From Clostridium sartagoforme AAU1 (GTDB lineage: Bacteria > Bacillota > Clostridia > Clostridiales > Clostridiaceae): a stretch of DNA of 49,081 bases. The stretch lies in contig NZ_ASRV01000225.1 of assembly GCF_000401215.1 (NCBI RefSeq), positions 1 to 49,081 of the forward strand, written 5' to 3'. Below the pieces are notes generated by a model. It saw nothing but the letters and a program-made list of their open reading frames with translations, ran no database searches and was not told where the DNA came from. This document shows, one piece after another, positions 33,313 to 40,886 of the stretch. Position numbers and translations under genes: made by a program. Every line of letters begins with the position of its first letter. The stretch's first letter is position 1.

Positions 33313-34902
33313 ATGTGTACAATTATGTGTTATACAGGAACTGATATGAAACATGAAAAATTTGCTGAGGCATTACAAAGAACTGAGTCTAGGGGTCCAG
33401 ATATGACTGAAATTCTAACTTTACCTTCTGGTATTTTGGGTTTTCAAAGACTTTCTATTATGGATTTAAGTTTTAGTGGAATGCAGCCATTTACAAGAAA
33501 AAGAGATGCCTCTATATGTAATGGTGAAATTTACGGATTCCGTAAAATTAAAGAAGATTTAATAGCTAAAGGTCATAAATTTATTTCTAATAGTGATTGT
33601 GAAATACTTCTTCCAATGTACTATGAATATGGACTAGATATGTTTTCTAAATTAGATGCAGAATATGCAACTGTTATTTATGATGGAGAAAAAGATAGTT
33701 TTATTGCTGCAAGAGATCCTATTGGAATTCGCCCCTTATTTTACGGATATTCTGAGACAGGTAAAATCATGTTTGCTAGTGAAGCAAAAAACTTAGTTGG
33801 TCTTACAAATAAGATTATGGCATTTCCACCAGGATATTATTATGCTGATGATAAATTTACCTGCTATTGTGATATTACAGAAGTAAAAGATGATTACTAC
33901 ACAGATGACTTAGACACTATTTGCAGTAATATTCATGATAAATTAGTAACTGCCATAGAAAAGCGTATGGATGCTGATGCCCCTGTAGGATTTTTATTAA
34001 GCGGTGGATTAGATAGCTCCTTAGTATGTTCAATTGCTCAAAAGATGTATCCTGAAAAACAAATAAAAACCTTTGCTATAGGTATGACTGAAGATGCTAT
34101 TGATTTAAAGTATGCTAAGGAAGTTGCTGATTATATTAATAGTGATCATACGGTTGTTTATATGACAAAAGAAGAAGTTATAAATTCACTTGATGAAGTT
34201 ATAAAACTTCTTGGAACCTATGATATTACTACTATAAGAGCTAGTATTGGAATGTATTTAATTTGCAAGAAAATCCATGAAATTTCTGATGTAAGAGTTC
34301 TTTTAACAGGTGAAATTTCTGATGAATTATTTGGCTATAAATACACTGATTTTGCTCCAAATGCAGAAGAATTCCAAAAAGAGTCCCAAAAAAGGATTAA
34401 AGAATTATTTATGTATGATGTGCTTCGTGCAGACCGTTGTATAAGCTCAAATTCTTTGGAGGCAAGAGTACCTTTTGGTGATTTAGATTTTGTAAAGTAT
34501 GTTATGGCTATTGATCCTGAAAAAAAGTTAAATAAATATAACATGGGAAAATATCTTTTAAGACATTCTTTTGAAGGGGATTATCTTCCTAATAGTATTT
34601 TATATCGCGAAAAGGCAGCCTTTAGTGATGCAGTAGGACATTCCATGGTTGATTATTTAAAGGAGTTTGCAGAAAAGTCTTATAGTGATGAAGAATTTGA
34701 AAAACTATGTGATCAATATAAATATTATGCTAAACCATTCACAAAAGAATCTTTATTATATAGAGAAATATTTGAAAAATATTATCCAAATCAAGCAGAA
34801 ATGATAGTTGACTTTTGGATGCCAAATAAGGAATGGGAAGGCTGTGCAGTAAATGATCCTAGTGCTAGAGTACTATCAAATTATGGCGCTAGCGGACTAT
34901 AA
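33313..34902 (+). CDS. asnB: asparagine synthase (glutamine-hydrolysing)
   Basis: A 529-residue class II glutamine amidotransferase that makes asparagine from aspartate, glutamine and ATP. After removal of Met, Cys2 of MCTIMCYTG is the glutaminase nucleophile, so the start must be the ATG at 33313 (GGGGAGG upstream), not the earlier TTG. The glutaminase domain covers about residues 2-200, and the synthetase domain has the PP-loop LLSGGLDSS near residue 232. It resembles the compact AsnB of clostridia. Expression is controlled by the Asn T-box; a strong terminator follows. Confidence 0.95.
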   Translation: MCTIMCYTGTDMKHEKFAEALQRTESRGPDMTEILTLPSGILGFQRLSIMDLSFSGMQPFTRKRDASICNGEIYGFRKIKEDLIAKGHKFISNSDCEILLPMYYEYGLDMFSKLDAEYATVIYDGEKDSFIAARDPIGIRPLFYGYSETGKIMFASEAKNLVGLTNKIMAFPPGYYYADDKFTCYCDITEVKDDYYTDDLDTICSNIHDKLVTAIEKRMDADAPVGFLLSGGLDSSLVCSIAQKMYPEKQIKTFAIGMTEDAIDLKYAKEVADYINSDHTVVYMTKEEVINSLDEVIKLLGTYDITTIRASIGMYLICKKIHEISDVRVLLTGEISDELFGYKYTDFAPNAEEFQKESQKRIKELFMYDVLRADRCISSNSLEARVPFGDLDFVKYVMAIDPEKKLNKYNMGKYLLRHSFEGDYLPNSILYREKAAFSDAVGHSMVDYLKEFAEKSYSDEEFEKLCDQYKYYAKPFTKESLLYREIFEKYYPNQAEMIVDFWMPNKEWEGCAVNDPSARVLSNYGASGL

Positions 34903-34946
34903 TAATACTTCATACAGTTTTGTGTAATTAAGATTTTTATTTATTA

Positions 34947-34983
34947 AATATTACTGGAAACAAAATTTCCAGTAATATTTTTA
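34947..34983. terminator. terminator between asnB and the histidine kinase
   Basis: AATATTACTGGAAA pairs with TTTCCAGTAATATT across CAAAA, followed by TTTTT. It serves both convergent genes. Confidence 0.9.
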
Positions 34984-34990
34984 ATATAAT

Positions 34991-36244
34991 TTATTGTTCT
35001 TTGGGTAAAAAAACTGTTATTCTTGTACCTATTTCTTTTCTACTTAAAACACTCAAATAACCTCTATGACTATCTATAATCCATTTTGCAATAGAAAGCC
35101 CAAGACCTGTACCACCATCTTTTCTAACCCTTGCAGTATCAGCTCTAAAAAACCGTTCGAATATATGTGATACATCTTTTTCATCTATTCCTATTCCATT
35201 GTCTTGAATATAAAAGTAAGGTTCATTTTCATTATTTTTTCCTACCTTTAACATTATTTCTTCCCCATTATCTGTGTACTTCACTGCATTTTCTATTAAT
35301 ATTCTAGCTGTTTGTTTAAGTAAAGCTATATCCCCATATACATTTATGTTTTCCGATTCTATATATCTATATATATGATTTTTATCTATCATTTTAGATT
35401 CTTCTAATACTTCCTTCATCATATCATTAAGTGAAAAATCTATAATCTTAAGCTCTGTTTTACCATTAATTCCTCTAGCTAAAAATAATAACTGCTCAAC
35501 TAAATTTTTCATATTCTCTGATTCACTTTTTATTGCTAATATAGATTCCTCTAGCACTTCTTCGTCGTCTTTTCCCCAACGATCTAGCATATTAGCATAA
35601 CCTTGAATCACAGAAATAGGAGTCCTAAGCTCATGTGAAGCATCTGAAACAAATCTTGCTTGTTGTCTATAAGATTCTCTCATCCTGTCTAATAAGTTAT
35701 TAATTGCTTCCTCAAGTCCCTGAAGATCACTATCTCCAATATGAATTCTTTCATCAGATGAATAAGGACTTATTTTAGATATCGCATCCTCAAGGCTTTG
35801 GAATTTTTGTTCATCAAAAGCTATATCACTAAGTCTGCTTGCAGCTTCTGCTATATCATTAAGTGGTTTTAAAATTCTTCTATTTTTTGCAGTACCAAAT
35901 ATCATTTGATCTAATAGTATTATTCCTTCTATGATTCCAATAGCTTCAATTACTTTTATTAAAAGATTTAAAAAAGTGCTAGCCTCTTTTATCAAAACTT
36001 TTCCATTATCCCAAATAACTTTATAAGTTGCTGTTTCTATAGGATAAAAGTTAAATGACCTTTTAGCGCTTCTTACAAGTTCTCCATAAAAGCTTATTTC
36101 ACTTTCAATACACCAGACTCCAATAAATCCAGCAATTATAAATATATCAATAATAATAAACTTAAAAAATAAGTTTCTTACAAAACTAGAATTTAATTTT
36201 ATTGCAATGGATGTAACATTTTTTGTCTTAATTTTCTTACTCAT
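34991..36244 (-). CDS. sensor histidine kinase
   Basis: A 417-residue membrane kinase. A hydrophobic helix at about 27-48 and another at about 93-117 flank a short outside loop of about 45 residues. A HAMP-like stretch follows (about 120-195). The phospho-acceptor His204 lies in SDASHELRTPISVIQGYA, and the ATPase domain shows the N box (LIENAVKYTDNGEE), DNGIGI, the F box and GGTGLGLSIAK. It phosphorylates the response regulator encoded before it; the two genes overlap by 8 nt (ATGAGTAA). The signal is unknown; the small sensor loop suggests a membrane or envelope cue. Confidence 0.93.
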   Translation of the reverse strand: MSKKIKTKNVTSIAIKLNSSFVRNLFFKFIIIDIFIIAGFIGVWCIESEISFYGELVRSAKRSFNFYPIETATYKVIWDNGKVLIKEASTFLNLLIKVIEAIGIIEGIILLDQMIFGTAKNRRILKPLNDIAEAASRLSDIAFDEQKFQSLEDAISKISPYSSDERIHIGDSDLQGLEEAINNLLDRMRESYRQQARFVSDASHELRTPISVIQGYANMLDRWGKDDEEVLEESILAIKSESENMKNLVEQLLFLARGINGKTELKIIDFSLNDMMKEVLEESKMIDKNHIYRYIESENINVYGDIALLKQTARILIENAVKYTDNGEEIMLKVGKNNENEPYFYIQDNGIGIDEKDVSHIFERFFRADTARVRKDGGTGLGLSIAKWIIDSHRGYLSVLSRKEIGTRITVFLPKEQ

Positions 36245-36917
36245 CTTTAATTACGTACCCCACACCACGAACTGTAGTTATTATTTTTACATTAAAAACA
36301 TCATCTATCTTTGTTCTTAAATACCTTACATAAACATCTATTACGTTTGTTTCTCCAATATAGTCATACCCACATACCTTTTCCATAAGAGTATTTCTCG
36401 TTAGTACTATATTCTTGTTTTCCATTAATATTTGTAATAAATTAAACTCTCTATTTGTAAGTTCTATTTCTCTATCCTCATACATTACTTTATGCTTCAT
36501 TTTATCTAATGATAATAAACCACATTTTATTATATCTTCATCTTTTTTTATTGTAACTATCCTCTTTTTTAAAGCTGTTCTTATTCTTGCAAGTAACTCT
36601 TCTATTGCAAATGGCTTAGTTATATAATCATCTGCACCTGCATCAAGACCTGATACCTTATCCATAACTGCATCCCTTGCCGTAAGCATTATAATTGGAA
36701 TATCAGAAGTTTTTCTGATTCTTCTTAATACTTCAAGACCATTTATTTCTGGAAGCATTATATCTAAAAGAATTAAATCCACCTCGCCTTTTTCTGTAAT
36801 TTCGAGACCTGCTCTACCATTATTTGCTTTTAATATTTCATAGCCTTCATGCTTTAGCTCAAGTTCAATAAATCTTGCTAATTTTTCTTCATCCTCTACT
36901 ATTAAAATCTTAACCAT
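36237..36917 (-). CDS. OmpR-family response regulator
   Basis: A 226-residue two-component regulator. The receiver domain (1-120) has the acidic pocket EDE (residues 8-10), phospho-acceptor Asp52 in LLLDIMLPEINGLEV and Lys101 in DDYITKPF. The C-terminal winged helix (about 130-226) has ELTNREFNLLQILMEN and the DVYVRYLRTKID recognition helix. It is between the DUF4342 gene and the kinase gene with 8-nt overlaps on both sides (ATGGTTAA and ATGAGTAA), so the three proteins are made together. Confidence 0.94.
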   Translation of the reverse strand: MVKILIVEDEEKLARFIELELKHEGYEILKANNGRAGLEITEKGEVDLILLDIMLPEINGLEVLRRIRKTSDIPIIMLTARDAVMDKVSGLDAGADDYITKPFAIEELLARIRTALKKRIVTIKKDEDIIKCGLLSLDKMKHKVMYEDREIELTNREFNLLQILMENKNIVLTRNTLMEKVCGYDYIGETNVIDVYVRYLRTKIDDVFNVKIITTVRGVGYVIKDE

Positions 36918-37449
36918 TTTTAATCACCCTTTTAATTTTTTCTTTTATATCCCTTGAATATCTTGAAATTTCATTTAATACTTTATTAATCTTATCTGCA
37001 TTAACATTATTTGCATATACATAAAATTCTATATCAAATATTAATCCAATAATTATTAAAGGTATAATTATCCAAAACATAAAAAACGAAAGTAAAATTA
37101 CTACTGTAATTGGGATTCTTAAAAACACACGCTCTCTCTTTTTTATTTCTAAAAAAATATTATTACATGTATCTATAAATTTGCATATAGCTTCAAAAAT
37201 TCCTTGAAATCCATTTGATGCTTTATAATTATATTCTTTATTATTTTTAACTTCTTGTATTGCTCCACTATATCTTAATTCATTAGTATAAAAAATACTA
37301 ACAGAAGGTTTTTCTACACTTCCATTCTCTTCTAAGTATAATAAAGCCTCTAATATATCCCAATTATTACTTTCTAAAGCAATTTTCGCTTCTTCATAAC
37401 TTATATTTGCTTTTTTACGCAGTTTATCTATTAATTTAAGTTCATCCAT
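36910..37449 (-). CDS. DUF4342-type (UBA-like) membrane protein
   Basis: A 179-residue protein. The N-terminus (about 1-45) is a UBA-like three-helix domain, seen in KANISYEEAKIALESNNWDILEALLYLEENG, typical of DUF4342. In the C-terminal half lies a long hydrophobic segment (about 110-145) that spans the membrane once or twice. It is first in an operon with the response regulator and kinase, with 8-nt overlap, so a role in modulating the kinase is a fair inference. It starts at an ATG behind GGAGG. A paralogue lies at 38823-39359. Confidence 0.8.
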   Translation of the reverse strand: MDELKLIDKLRKKANISYEEAKIALESNNWDILEALLYLEENGSVEKPSVSIFYTNELRYSGAIQEVKNNKEYNYKASNGFQGIFEAICKFIDTCNNIFLEIKKRERVFLRIPITVVILLSFFMFWIIIPLIIIGLIFDIEFYVYANNVNADKINKVLNEISRYSRDIKEKIKRVIKNG

Positions 37450-38094
37450 AAATAAACCTCCATATTTATAATTTATAGTTCATATCTGATCAGGGAAGAA
37501 GGAACAGGTAAAAGGTAAAAAGTAACAGGTGTCAGGTTATAAGTTTAAAATGAAACTTTTATGTGCTTGCTACATCTTTTTAGATTCTTCCCAATATATA
37601 TAAATTTTACTATTTTACTTGTCATAAGTATATCATTTTTAATAAATTACGATGCAATTTTATGGTTTTTACATGATAAGAAGTAGGTTATTGATTATAT
37701 ATAATTTAATTTTGAAGAGAAAATTTGAATTATTGAGATACTTAAAATGAAAATAACTGTGAATTAATAAATTGCTTGTAATTTGAAATTATTGAGAAAT
37801 AAAGAAACACTGTATATTCATTTCTGATATAATACAGTATTTAAATAATTTTACAGTATAAGTTAACTAATTTTATCAAATGATAGTGCTACTTCTCCGT
37901 CACCAATTATTGTTATTATTTTTTTGCGCAATGTTACGGAGATAAAATTTAGTGTTATATAGTATTAAGCTAATAGATTGAATATTCATATACTCATGAA
38001 GAATCATGATTTTAATAGGGATATTGGTAATTAGATGTTGTACTTGCATTAACACTATTAGTGAATGATATAAGTATTATTGTTGACAAAATAT
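37450..38094. other. 645-bp gene-free region
   Basis: No convincing gene on either strand. Contents: a purine-rich tract on the plus strand (about 37492-37550, with repeated AGGTAAAAGG-like units); an ACTGTAT/ATACAGT pair (37809-37838); and a TCTCCGT/ACGGAGA pair (about 37893-37942) with a long AT-rich loop. None makes a clear known element. The promoter of the DUF4342-kinase operon must lie at its left end. Confidence 0.5.
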
Positions 38095-38409
38095 TTAAGA
38101 TATATAAACATTACCTTTACCAACAATTACAATTCTATAGTCTGGTAACAAAGTAGTTAAATTGAATTTATCAGATTTAGGAGGAAGGCGAATGGATTGA
38201 AGAATTATTTGATTTTCATCAAAGACTTGTAAATAAATACTTTGATTTTCAGAAATATTTTGCACTATATATTTATTTCCTGGTGATAAATTAAAATCAG
38301 AAACTTGGTAAACTCCTTCATTAAATATATTTATAGCGTATACTGATTGAGTAAATATAAAGAATGATAAACATAGAGAAATTAGAAATGTAGAAATAAA
38401 TTTTTTCAT
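38095..38409 (-). CDS. small secreted protein of unknown function
   Basis: A 104-residue exported protein. A clear signal peptide (KKFIST, then a hydrophobic stretch, then QSVYA with a likely cut after residue 25) precedes a mature part of about 79 residues that is beta-rich: repeating strands such as GVYQVSDF, NKYIVQNIS, SIYLQVFD and DYRIVIVGKG. The ATG at 38409 has AAGGTGG 8 nt upstream. It stands alone between two DUF4342 operons. It looks like a small beta-sandwich; no family was recognised. Confidence 0.7.
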   Translation of the reverse strand: MKKFISTFLISLCLSFFIFTQSVYAINIFNEGVYQVSDFNLSPGNKYIVQNISENQSIYLQVFDENQIILQSIRLPPKSDKFNLTTLLPDYRIVIVGKGNVYIS

Positions 38410-38501
38410 TATAACAACCACCTTTCAAGATTATTTTGTCTACAGAAATTTAAAATATACAAAATATTAAATCAATAAATTTAATAAAGAAAAGTAATAG
38501 G

Positions 38502-38681
38502 ATTAAAGCTTTTCTATTATCAATTGTTATTGTTGTTGGATTTCTTATTTTATTTCAAATACTAAAGTTTCAAGAGAATCAAATTGGTATTGTAGTAACT
38601 ACAATAATTGTTTTCTCAATGGTACTTTGTACATATGCTATTATCGATGAAATAAGAAAGAGTAAAGATACAAAAGAATAA
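38502..38681 (+). pseudogene. remnant or atypical-start small membrane protein
   Basis: An open frame of 59 codons, with two clear hydrophobic segments and a charged tail ending KSKDTKE, reads like a small two-helix membrane protein. It has no ATG, GTG or TTG start. An ATT at 38502 or the ATA of the preceding in-frame segment (ATA AAG AAA AGT) stands where a start would be expected, and no ribosome site lies nearby. Most likely a decayed gene. Confidence 0.4.
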
Positions 38682-38691
38682 TCTTAATACG

Positions 38692-38766
38692 CAAAAACTA
38701 CTATGCCTTAGGGTTGTTGGTTCGTCTCCGCACAGTAAGTTTCCCCAAAACTCTTAGCATAGTAGC
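38692..38766 (-). terminator. long hairpin terminator of the second DUF4342 gene
   Basis: CTACTATGC (38698-38706) pairs with GCATAGTAG (38757-38765), with an imperfect inner stem (AGGGTTGTTGG against CCCCAAAACTCT) and a large loop. On the minus strand TTTTT follows. It is far larger than the other terminators here and may have another role. Confidence 0.6.
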
Positions 38767-38822
38767 TCTCTTTAATTTTAAAATACCTTAAGGATTTTTC
38801 ACCTTAATTTTTCATTATTTTA

Positions 38823-39359
38823 TTATTTCTCATAGCCTTCTTTAAAATCTCTCTTTATATTATCTGCTGATTCTGATGCTTTTTCAAACACATCATTTAC
38901 TCCATCATACTTCATGTAAGATCCACTTAATGAATATCTATATCCACAGAATAATCCAAGCACTAATAATATTATAGTTGGTACAGATAAGAATATTAAT
39001 AGAAGTATTGCTATTATTAATGATATTCTCATTGGCTTTTCATTATCTTTTCTAATTTCAAAGAAGTTCTCATTTGCCTTTTTTATAACTTTCCCCATTC
39101 CTTTAAATATTCTGCCAATGATTGTTCCAATTCCTCCATAGCTTTCTTCTCTCTTTTTATTATTTTCTTGTTTTTCTTGGTATTCTTCCTTAACTTCAAT
39201 TATTGTAGTGGTTTCATTATTTTCTACTTTCCCTTGTCTTTCTAAATGTATAATTGAATCTACAACATCCCAGTTAAACTGTTCTAATACCTCTATTGCT
39301 TCTTCACGATTTATATTAGCCTTTGCAATTATAATTTCAATCATTTCATTTCTTTCCAT
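38823..39359 (-). CDS. DUF4342-type (UBA-like) membrane protein, paralogue
   Basis: A 178-residue paralogue of the 36910 protein. The UBA-like N-terminus shows IIAKANINREEAIEVLEQFNWDVVDSIIHLE (about residues 7-37), followed by a charged linker and a GGIGTIIGRIFKGMGKVIKKANENFFEIRKD amphipathic stretch, then a strongly hydrophobic segment (about 115-145). I chose the ATG at 39359, 8 nt behind GGAGG, ten codons inside the longer frame. It has no kinase gene beside it. Its role may overlap with the operon-linked paralogue. Confidence 0.78.
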   Translation of the reverse strand: MERNEMIEIIIAKANINREEAIEVLEQFNWDVVDSIIHLERQGKVENNETTTIIEVKEEYQEKQENNKKREESYGGIGTIIGRIFKGMGKVIKKANENFFEIRKDNEKPMRISLIIAILLLIFLSVPTIILLVLGLFCGYRYSLSGSYMKYDGVNDVFEKASESADNIKRDFKEGYEK

Positions 39360-39473
39360 TTGATTTACCTCCATGTATTTTTTAATCATTTATCATGGTT
39401 ATATAATACTTTTAGAAGATTAATCTAAAATATAAGAAAGATTAAAATTAGATTAAAATTTTTATTTTTTATA

Positions 39474-40061
39474 TTAAATAGGCAATAGTAACCCTGCTTT
39501 CTTTAAAATTGGTCTTACTGCATTATAAATAAGCACTACTAATATTACTGAAACTACTGCATTTATAAATGTTGCAATTGAACTTAATTTTGCTAAAGTT
39601 GCTGCTACTTCTTGTGGTTGCCCTAATATATATTGTTTATAAAAGAATCCTACAATAGGATCAAAAATCACATTAAAAGCTAAACCCCCAATTGATGCAA
39701 TGATACTCCATTTTAAAATATATTTTTTATCATTGCTTGCACTTATTTTGGCATATCTATGAGCTATTAATCCTGTTATTAATCCAATACATAGTTTTAA
39801 AATAAAAGTTTTAGGTGCTACTAATATATATACGGGATCAAGTAAATCTGCAATTGTTAAACCTACCGCACCTGCTAATCCCCCATACCATCCTCCAAGC
39901 AATAAAGCTGCTAAGACACAAAATGCATTCCCAATATGAAGTGAAGTTGATCCTCCACCTGGAGTTGGTATCCTAATTTGCAGATAAGTAAATGATACAA
40001 AGCATAATGCTGATAATAGTGCTGCTTGTACTAATTTTCTAAATTTAATTTCTCTGTTCAC
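39474..40061 (-). CDS. ECF transporter substrate-binding (S) component
   Basis: A 195-residue membrane protein with about six helices. It is an S component of an energy-coupling-factor vitamin transporter: the N-terminal AALLSALCFV helix that docks to EcfT, then LHIGNAFCVLAALLLGGWYGGLAGAVGLTIADL (position about 42-74), the usual block of this S-component family. EcfA and EcfT are not here, so it would use the shared module (group II ECF). It starts at a GTG behind AAGGGGG. The ligand is not known. A perfect palindrome lies against its promoter. Confidence 0.85.
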   Translation of the reverse strand: MNREIKFRKLVQAALLSALCFVSFTYLQIRIPTPGGGSTSLHIGNAFCVLAALLLGGWYGGLAGAVGLTIADLLDPVYILVAPKTFILKLCIGLITGLIAHRYAKISASNDKKYILKWSIIASIGGLAFNVIFDPIVGFFYKQYILGQPQEVAATLAKLSSIATFINAVVSVILVVLIYNAVRPILKKAGLLLPI

Positions 40062-40097
40062 AATAATTGCCCCCTTGAATTATAAATCTTTACATAT

Positions 40098-40140
40098 ATT
40101 GTATTAATCAAAGCTAATTTTTGTCAATTGTATGCATACA
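40098..40140 (-). promoter_or_regulatory. promoter and palindromic operator of the ECF S gene
   Basis: TTGACA (40122-40127 on the minus strand), an 18-nt spacer and TACAAT. Touching the -35 box is a perfect 12-bp palindrome, TGTATGCATACA (40129-40140), a likely site for a repressor or activator. Confidence 0.6.
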
Positions 40141-40152
40141 TTGTAAAATTAT

Positions 40153-40192
40153 AAAAATCCACTAAAATCAAAATTGCTTTAGTGGATTTTTA
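40153..40192 (-). terminator. terminator of the 187-residue secreted protein gene
   Basis: AAAATCCACTAAA pairs with TTTAGTGGATTTT, followed by TTTTTAT on the minus strand. Confidence 0.85.
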
Positions 40193-40231
40193 TATAGTAA
40201 TAATAAATAATTATTAAAATTTCAAGTTTTC

Positions 40232-40795
40232 TTAGGATAATGTAAAATAAGTGTCAATATAGGCTACCATCTGATCTCCTAAAGTAAGATAGTAATATAC
40301 TGGTATTAGATAACTTGAATAAAATAACTTTCTTGCTTCCGCCTTATTAGTTTCTAATGACCTTATTAAATTTTGCTGCTGCCTTAGGCTTATAATATAA
40401 CTATCAACTATAAGTAAAATTTGTTCTGAAAAAAATAAATCTGGAAAAGAATCTTTATATGAAAGCTTATGATTATCTAAATTTTTTTTAATAGTTTCAA
40501 GTTGTTGTATATAAAAATCTATATCCTTATCAATTTCTTTTAACTCTTCGGTTGTTGAATTTTCATTTATATTAATAACAATTAAGTTTCCTCTTATTCT
40601 TTTAATATCTTGTAAATTTTTAAGAATATCTTCTTTATTTTGTAAGTCTTCTATTTGAGGTCCATATGGTGAAATTGGATCAGTTGATGGAATATATAAT
40701 ATATTAGTAGTTGTCTGAGCATATGATATATTGGCACTAGTTAGCATTATAATTATTATTAATGCTATCAATTTACTCATTCTTTTTCCCATCAT
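40232..40795 (-). CDS. secreted protein of unknown function
   Basis: A 187-residue exported protein. A basic start (MMGKRMSK) and a hydrophobic segment (about 9-24) end at SANISYAQ, a likely signal-peptidase site near residue 26. The mature part is helical and charged (about 50-185), with the segment ENSTTEELKEIDKDIDFYIQQLETI suggesting a coiled coil. Two adjacent ATGs follow AAGGAG. It lies just downstream of the FtsX-type exporter operon on the same strand but with its own ribosome site and a 90-nt gap. No family recognised. Confidence 0.65.
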   Translation of the reverse strand: MMGKRMSKLIALIIIIMLTSANISYAQTTTNILYIPSTDPISPYGPQIEDLQNKEDILKNLQDIKRIRGNLIVININENSTTEELKEIDKDIDFYIQQLETIKKNLDNHKLSYKDSFPDLFFSEQILLIVDSYIISLRQQQNLIRSLETNKAEARKLFYSSYLIPVYYYLTLGDQMVAYIDTYFTLS

Positions 40796-40886
40796 TAAGT
40801 CAACTCCTTTTATAAATCATTTTGCTAAATCTTTAATAAAAAATAACTAAGAACATATATAAATATTCTTAGTTATTTTAAATATT

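Noticed and set aside
37893-37942. TCTCCGT/ACGGAGA inverted pair as a riboswitch
   Set aside because: Only 7 bp with a long AT-rich loop, no gene directly downstream, and no known riboswitch core.
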